Shown here: positions 60,043 through 64,000 of the stretch, in pieces
Layout: each line of letters starts with the position of its first letter
Position numbering within the stretch: position 1 is the first letter of the stretch
Assembly: GCF_965184065.1 (NCBI RefSeq)
Contig: NZ_OZ239098.1
Source of the DNA: Methylopumilus sp026399645
GTDB taxonomy: Bacteria; Pseudomonadota; Gammaproteobacteria; Burkholderiales; Methylophilaceae
Length of the DNA stretch: 64,000 nucleotides
Strand: one strand, 5' to 3'
Made by a program: the position numbers and the translations under genes
The notes under the pieces: model-generated
The model's database searches: none
The model's input: only the letters and a program-made list of their open reading frames with translations
What the model was told of the DNA's origin: nothing

Positions 60043-61245
60043 ATAACATTATGGCAAAAGGCAAATTTGAACGTACCAAACCCCATGTGAACGTTGGCAC
60101 AATTGGTCACGTTGACCATGGTAAGACAACACTTACAGCGGCAATCACAACGATTCTTGCTAAGAAATTTGGCGGAGAAGCTAAGGCTTACGATCAAATT
60201 GATGCGGCGCCAGAAGAAAAAGCGCGTGGTATTACAATCAATACAGCACACGTAGAATACGAAACAGCAAATCGCCATTATGCGCACGTTGACTGCCCAG
60301 GCCATGCTGACTATGTTAAAAATATGATTACAGGCGCAGCGCAGATGGACGGCGCAATCCTAGTATGTTCAGCAGCTGACGGCCCAATGCCTCAAACACG
60401 TGAACATATCCTTTTAGCTCGCCAAGTAGGCGTACCTTACATTGTGGTCTTCTTAAATAAAGCAGACATGGTGGATGACAAAGAATTATTAGAGCTCGTT
60501 GAAATGGAAGTGCGTGATCTTTTAACGAAGTATGACTTCCCAGGCGACAAAACACCGATCGTCATAGGCTCTGCAAAATTAGCACTTGAAGGTGACCAAT
60601 CTGAAATTGGTGAGCCATCAATTTTTAAATTAGCTGAAGCACTTGATTCTTATATACCAATGCCAGAACGTGCAATCGACGGTGCATTCTTAATGCCAGT
60701 TGAAGATGTGTTCTCAATCTCAGGTCGCGGTACTGTAGTGACTGGTCGTATTGAGCGCGGCATTGTTAAAGTAGGTGATGAAATTGAAATCGTAGGTATC
60801 AAACCTACACTCAAAACAACATGTACAGGCGTTGAAATGTTCCGTAAGTTACTTGACCAAGGTCAAGCAGGCGACAACGTAGGTGTGTTGTTACGTGGTA
60901 CAAAACGTGAAGAAGTTGAACGTGGTCAAGTATTAGCTAAAGCAGGTTCAATCACACCACATACAAAATTCGCTGCAGAGATCTATGTGCTTGGTAAAGA
61001 TGAAGGTGGTCGTCATACACCATTCTTTAATGGCTACCGCCCACAGTTCTACTTCAGAACAACAGATGTTACAGGCGCTGTTGATTTACCAGCAGGCACA
61101 GAAATGGTAATGCCAGGTGACAACGTATCAATCACAGTAACACTCATTGCACCAATCGCGATGGAAGAAGGTTTACGTTTTGCGATTCGTGAAGGTGGCC
61201 GCACAGTAGGTGCCGGTGTTGTTGCTAAGGTGATTGAATAGTTTT
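60043..61245 (+). repeat. Identical 1.2-kb repeat, copy 2 (tuf gene)
   Basis: Partner of the repeat at 43769-44971, in direct orientation, 16.3 kb apart. Homologous recombination between the two would delete the rpoBC region, so only conversion products would survive. Confidence 0.85.
60051..61241 (+). CDS. tuf: Elongation factor Tu (copy 2)
   Basis: Same 396-residue protein as copy 1, with all GTPase motifs. It occupies the tufA-like position after fusA. A GAGGAT ribosome-binding site differs slightly from that of copy 1, lying just outside the identical segment. Two tuf genes in these positions are common in Proteobacteria. Confidence 0.98.
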   Translation: MAKGKFERTKPHVNVGTIGHVDHGKTTLTAAITTILAKKFGGEAKAYDQIDAAPEEKARGITINTAHVEYETANRHYAHVDCPGHADYVKNMITGAAQMDGAILVCSAADGPMPQTREHILLARQVGVPYIVVFLNKADMVDDKELLELVEMEVRDLLTKYDFPGDKTPIVIGSAKLALEGDQSEIGEPSIFKLAEALDSYIPMPERAIDGAFLMPVEDVFSISGRGTVVTGRIERGIVKVGDEIEIVGIKPTLKTTCTGVEMFRKLLDQGQAGDNVGVLLRGTKREEVERGQVLAKAGSITPHTKFAAEIYVLGKDEGGRHTPFFNGYRPQFYFRTTDVTGAVDLPAGTEMVMPGDNVSITVTLIAPIAMEEGLRFAIREGGRTVGAGVVAKVIE

Positions 61246-61253
61246 TTAAAATT

Positions 61254-61269
61254 AATACCGTAAGGTATT
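61254..61269 (+). other. Small hairpin between tuf and rpsJ
   Basis: AATACC / GGTATT 6-bp perfect stem with a GTAA tetraloop, then CGCTCTTT. It may be a weak attenuator separating the str and S10 gene groups. Confidence 0.4.
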
Positions 61270-61293
61270 CGCTCTTTGGAAAGGTAGTAAAAA

Positions 61294-61602
61294 ATGCAAA
61301 GTCAGAAAATTCGTATACGTTTAAAGGCGTTTGATTATCGTTTAATCGATCAATCAGCCCAAGAAATCGTTGAAACAGCTAAAAGAACGGGGGCTGTTGT
61401 TAAGGGTCCTGTTCCGCTTCCTACTCGAATCGAAAGATTTGATATTTTAAGATCACCGCACGTCAATAAAACGTCGCGCGATCAATTTGAAATAAGAACT
61501 CATCAAAGATTGATGGATATTATTGATCCTACAGACAAAACAGTAGATGCTTTAATGAAACTGGATTTGGCTGCTGGAGTTGATGTAGAAATTAAGTTGT
61601 AA
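61294..61602 (+). CDS. rpsJ: 30S ribosomal protein S10 (NusE)
   Basis: 102-residue protein with KIRIRLKAFDYRLIDQSAQEIVETAKRTGA and PLPTRIERFDILRSPHVNKTSRDQFEIRTHQRL. It acts in the ribosome and, as NusE, bridges NusG to ribosomes and NusB antitermination complexes. GGAAAGG precedes the ATG. Its stop codon overlaps the -35 element of a predicted promoter for rplC. Confidence 0.97.
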   Translation: MQSQKIRIRLKAFDYRLIDQSAQEIVETAKRTGAVVKGPVPLPTRIERFDILRSPHVNKTSRDQFEIRTHQRLMDIIDPTDKTVDALMKLDLAAGVDVEIKL

Positions 61603-61625
61603 AATTTTAAAGCGTTAGGTATAAT
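61597..61625 (+). promoter_or_regulatory. Predicted promoter between rpsJ and rplC
   Basis: TTGTAA, 17-base spacer and perfect TATAAT. The -35 hexamer contains the rpsJ stop codon. A GC-rich CCGCGCT stretch follows the -10. A leader of about 65 bases precedes rplC. Confidence 0.65.
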
Positions 61626-61640
61626 TCCGCGCTCTTTGTA

Positions 61641-61666
61641 GAAATCGGTCAATTGTAATCGGTTTC
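61641..61666 (+). other. Leader hairpin before rplC
   Basis: GAAATCG pairs with CGGTTTC (7 bp, one U-G) around a 12-base loop, in the leader that would start at the preceding promoter. It could be a ribosomal-protein feedback target (L4 in the S10 operon of enterics), but sequence alone does not show this. Confidence 0.35.
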
Positions 61667-61696
61667 GTTTAATAATAATAATTTAAGGATACGATC

Positions 61697-62341
61697 ATGA
61701 GCTTAGCGCTTATTGGTCGCAAAGTTGGTATGACAAGGGTGTTTACAGAGGATGGCACTAGCATTCCTGTAACAGTTCTTGAAGTCTTACCTAACCGCGT
61801 GACACAGATCAAAACAATCGCTTCGGACGGCTATACTAGCCTCCAATTAGCCTATGGTGCGACAAAAGCTACTAAGCTTGATAAGGCACTTACAGGTCAT
61901 TACGCTAAAGCAGGTGTAACAGCTGGTCTTGGCTTACACGAAACTGCAATCAAAGAAGAAGATGTAGCGAATTTCCCTTTAGGGACAAATATCACCGTTG
62001 AAAACTTCAAAGAAGGCCAGCTTGTTGATGTAACAGGCACATCAATTGGTAAAGGTTATGCTGGTGTTATTAAAAGGCATCATTTCAGATCAAATCGAGC
62101 ATCACACGGTAACTCAAGATCACATAATGTTCCAGGTTCAATCGGTATGGCTCAAGATCCAGGCCGAGTTTTCCCAGGTAAGCGCATGTCCGGTCATTTG
62201 GGCGCTGTGAGAGTTACTACACAGAACTTAGTCATTGTTCGTGTTGACACTACAAAAAATCTAATCCTAATTAGAGGTGCAGTTCCGGGCTCCAAAGGCG
62301 GCGACGTTTTAGTCCGCGCAGCTGTGAAAGTGAGCAAATAA
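61697..62341 (+). CDS. rplC: 50S ribosomal protein L3
   Basis: 214-residue early-assembly protein. LIGRKVGMTRVFTEDGTSIPVTVLE at the N-terminus and the basic loop HHFRSNRASHGNSRSHNVPGSIGM are diagnostic, with the methylated-Gln region GMAQDPGRVFPGKRM. TAAGGAT precedes the ATG. The stop shares one base with the rplD start (TAATG). Confidence 0.97.
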   Translation: MSLALIGRKVGMTRVFTEDGTSIPVTVLEVLPNRVTQIKTIASDGYTSLQLAYGATKATKLDKALTGHYAKAGVTAGLGLHETAIKEEDVANFPLGTNITVENFKEGQLVDVTGTSIGKGYAGVIKRHHFRSNRASHGNSRSHNVPGSIGMAQDPGRVFPGKRMSGHLGAVRVTTQNLVIVRVDTTKNLILIRGAVPGSKGGDVLVRAAVKVSK

Positions 62342-62967
62342 TGGAATTAAAATTACTCGATAAAAACGGAAAATCCGCTAAGAAAAGCGTCACAGTTTCT
62401 GATGCAACATTTGGTCGTGAATTTAATGAGGCTCTTGTTCATCAGTTAGTTGTGGCATACATGGCTAATGCTCGCGTTGCAACTCGCTCACAAAAAACAA
62501 GAGGCACTGTAAAACACAGTACTCGTAAACCTTATGCACAAAAAGGTACAGGTAATGCACGTTCTGGGATGACTTCAAGCCCTATATGGCGTGGAGGTGG
62601 TAGAACATTCCCAAATTCACCTGATGAAAATTTCTCTCACAAAATGAATCGAAAAGCATATCGCGTTGGTATGAGATCTATTTTGTCTGAATTAGTAAGA
62701 CAAGAAAGATTAAGTATTGTTGAGGAGTTTAAATTAGAGACCCCAAAGACAAAACAACTTGTCGATAAAATTAAAGATATGGGATATACGCAAGGCGTTT
62801 TAGTTTTAACAGATGCATTTGATGAAAATTTATATTTATCATCAAGAAATTTAACTAACGTAATGGTTGTAGAAGCGCAATATGCTGACCCAGTAAGTTT
62901 AGTTCAGTTTCCAAATGTTGTGGCCACTGCTGGCGCACTTAAAAAACTTGAGGAGATGCTAGCGTGA
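62341..62967 (+). CDS. rplD: 50S ribosomal protein L4
   Basis: 208-residue protein lining the exit tunnel. FNEALVHQLVVAYMANARVATRSQKTRG and the tunnel loop GTGNARSGMTSSPIWRGGGRTFP are characteristic. L4 also regulates the S10 operon in enterics. Translation is coupled to rplC and, by a GTGA overlap, to rplW. Confidence 0.97.
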   Translation: MELKLLDKNGKSAKKSVTVSDATFGREFNEALVHQLVVAYMANARVATRSQKTRGTVKHSTRKPYAQKGTGNARSGMTSSPIWRGGGRTFPNSPDENFSHKMNRKAYRVGMRSILSELVRQERLSIVEEFKLETPKTKQLVDKIKDMGYTQGVLVLTDAFDENLYLSSRNLTNVMVVEAQYADPVSLVQFPNVVATAGALKKLEEMLA

Positions 62968-63275
62968 GTCAAATAGTTCATACACAAGATCGTATTATTC
63001 AGGTTATTTTAGCGCCACAAATTACTGAGAAAGCAACATTCATTGCTGACAAACATAATCAAGTGGCATTTAAAGTAAGAACTGATGCGACTAAATCAGA
63101 AATCAAAGCTGCTGTTGAATTAATGTTTAAAGTTGAAGTGAAGGCTGTGACATTACTCAATGTAGGCGGTAAGGTAAAAAGAGCAGGCCGTTCATTTGGT
63201 AAAAGAAATGATTGGAAAAAAGCTTATGTAAGTCTTAAGCCAGGCCAAGAGATTAATTTTGCGAGCGGTGAATAA
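62964..63275 (+). CDS. rplW: 50S ribosomal protein L23
   Basis: 103-residue protein at the tunnel exit where trigger factor and SRP dock. VILAPQITEKATFIADKHNQVAFKV and the KVEVKAVTLLNVGGKVKRAGR strand pair are typical. The start is GTG, overlapping rplD by 4 bases. Confidence 0.96.
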   Translation: MSQIVHTQDRIIQVILAPQITEKATFIADKHNQVAFKVRTDATKSEIKAAVELMFKVEVKAVTLLNVGGKVKRAGRSFGKRNDWKKAYVSLKPGQEINFASGE

Positions 63276-63284
63276 GGATAAAAA

Positions 63285-64000
63285 ATGGCTTTAGTTAAAG
63301 TAAAACCAACCTCCCCAGGAAGACGCGCAGTTGTTAAGGTTGTTAATCCAGACCTACACAAGGGCAAACCCTTCGCACCTTTAGTTGAAAAAAAGAATAA
63401 GCATGCCGGAAGAAATAGCCGCGGTGTTATTACAATTCGTCATCATGGCGGCGGTCATAAACAAAATTATCGCATGATTGATTTCAAACGAAATAAAGAT
63501 GGTATTCCAGCAAAAGTAGAGCATCTTGAATACGATCCAAATAGAACCGCAAATATCGCACTTCTTTTATACGCAGATGGTGAAAGAAGATACATTATTG
63601 CTCCCAAAGGTGTGGCTGTAGGTGCCGAGTTAATAAGCGGCTCTGAAGCACCTGTTAAAAATGGTAATGCTATGCCATTAAGAAACATTCCTGTAGGTAG
63701 CACTATTCACTGTATCGAATTACAACCTGGTAAAGGTGCTCAAATAGCGCGCTCTGCTGGAACTTCTGTACAGCTTTTAGCAAGAGAAGGTACATATGCT
63801 CAATTAAGACTTCGTTCAGGCGAAGTAAGAAAAGTGCATGTAGATTGCAAAGCAACTTTAGGTGAAGTCGGTAACGAAGAACATTCTCTCAGATCTATTG
63901 GTAAAGCAGGAGCTATGAGATGGAGAGGCGTTAGACCAACAGTGCGTGGTGTAGTTATGAATCCTGTTGATCACCCACATGGTGGTGGTGAAGGAAAAAC
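63285..64000 (+). CDS. rplB: 50S ribosomal protein L2, cut by the window end
   Basis: About 238 codons are visible, and the frame runs open to the window end; L2 is normally near 275 residues. MALVKVKPTSPGRR, the GRNSRGVITIRHHGGGHKQ segment and the peptidyl-transferase-proximal NPVDHPHGGGEGK with the conserved histidine identify it. TAAGGAT precedes the ATG. Confidence 0.96.
   Translation, partial: MALVKVKPTSPGRRAVVKVVNPDLHKGKPFAPLVEKKNKHAGRNSRGVITIRHHGGGHKQNYRMIDFKRNKDGIPAKVEHLEYDPNRTANIALLLYADGERRYIIAPKGVAVGAELISGSEAPVKNGNAMPLRNIPVGSTIHCIELQPGKGAQIARSAGTSVQLLAREGTYAQLRLRSGEVRKVHVDCKATLGEVGNEEHSLRSIGKAGAMRWRGVRPTVRGVVMNPVDHPHGGGEGK

Noticed and set aside
60328..60555. 75-codon antisense frame within tuf, also at 44054-44281
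   Set aside because: Same explanation: a mirror of highly constrained tuf codons, present in both copies only through gene identity.

Overview
This is an AT-rich, gene-dense window of about 64 kb of bacterial core chromosome. I infer a streamlined Betaproteobacterium, most likely Methylophilales (OM43 / Methylopumilus-like). The inference rests on gene order (mla - ABC - bolA - grx - murA - his - hinT - tat - pet - sspAB), a short-form HisG, two tuf copies with tRNA-Trp directly behind the first, very short intergenic gaps and frequent 4-bp stop/start overlaps. The lineage is not proven from this window. I found no insertion sequences, prophage, CRISPR arrays, toxin-antitoxin pairs or rRNA genes. 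No gene-free stretch exceeds about 300 bases except the tRNA cluster.

Layout. 1-2.4 kb: end of ahpC, then ahpF (peroxide reduction), converging on hda. 2.5-6.6 kb: purM, two tandem DUF3108 genes (the second with a TonB-like N-terminus) and an RsmB/NOP RNA methyltransferase. 6.6-13.1 kb: ampD, a Ca2+/cation antiporter, an RDD protein, lptF-lptG, pepA-holC and an isolated gcvH. 13.2-20.9 kb: a penicillin-binding endopeptidase, topA, ttcA, a pteridine-reductase-type SDR, a MidA-type methyltransferase, trmB and engB. 21.0-24.8 kb: cytochrome c4 and the ResB-CcsB (system II) cytochrome c assembly pair. 24.8-31.4 kb: mlaFEDCB, an ABC-2 exporter pair, a BolA/monothiol glutaredoxin pair and murA. 31.4-38.0 kb: a complete nine-gene histidine operon, hisGDCBHAFIE. 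38.0-43.2 kb: hinT, tatABC, petABC (bc1 complex) and sspAB.

From 43.2 kb to the end the window is translation and transcription machinery: tRNA Thr-Tyr-Gly-Thr, tufA, tRNA-Trp, secE-nusG, rplK-rplA, an L10-type leader, rplJ-rplL, rpoB-rpoC, rpsL-rpsG-fusA, a second tuf, then rpsJ-rplC-rplD-rplW-rplB (cut by the window end). The genes are conventional. The less described material is in the short non-coding gaps: hairpins spanning stop codons, a hairpin-rich rplJ leader, a perfect 14-bp inverted repeat just before rpoB, and promoters inside long operons, one overlapping the rpsJ stop codon. The two tuf genes appear identical at nucleotide level. I did not find a clearly novel multi-gene system. 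The best candidates for second looks are the TonB-like DUF3108 pair, the orphan gcvH and the intergenic RNA structures.
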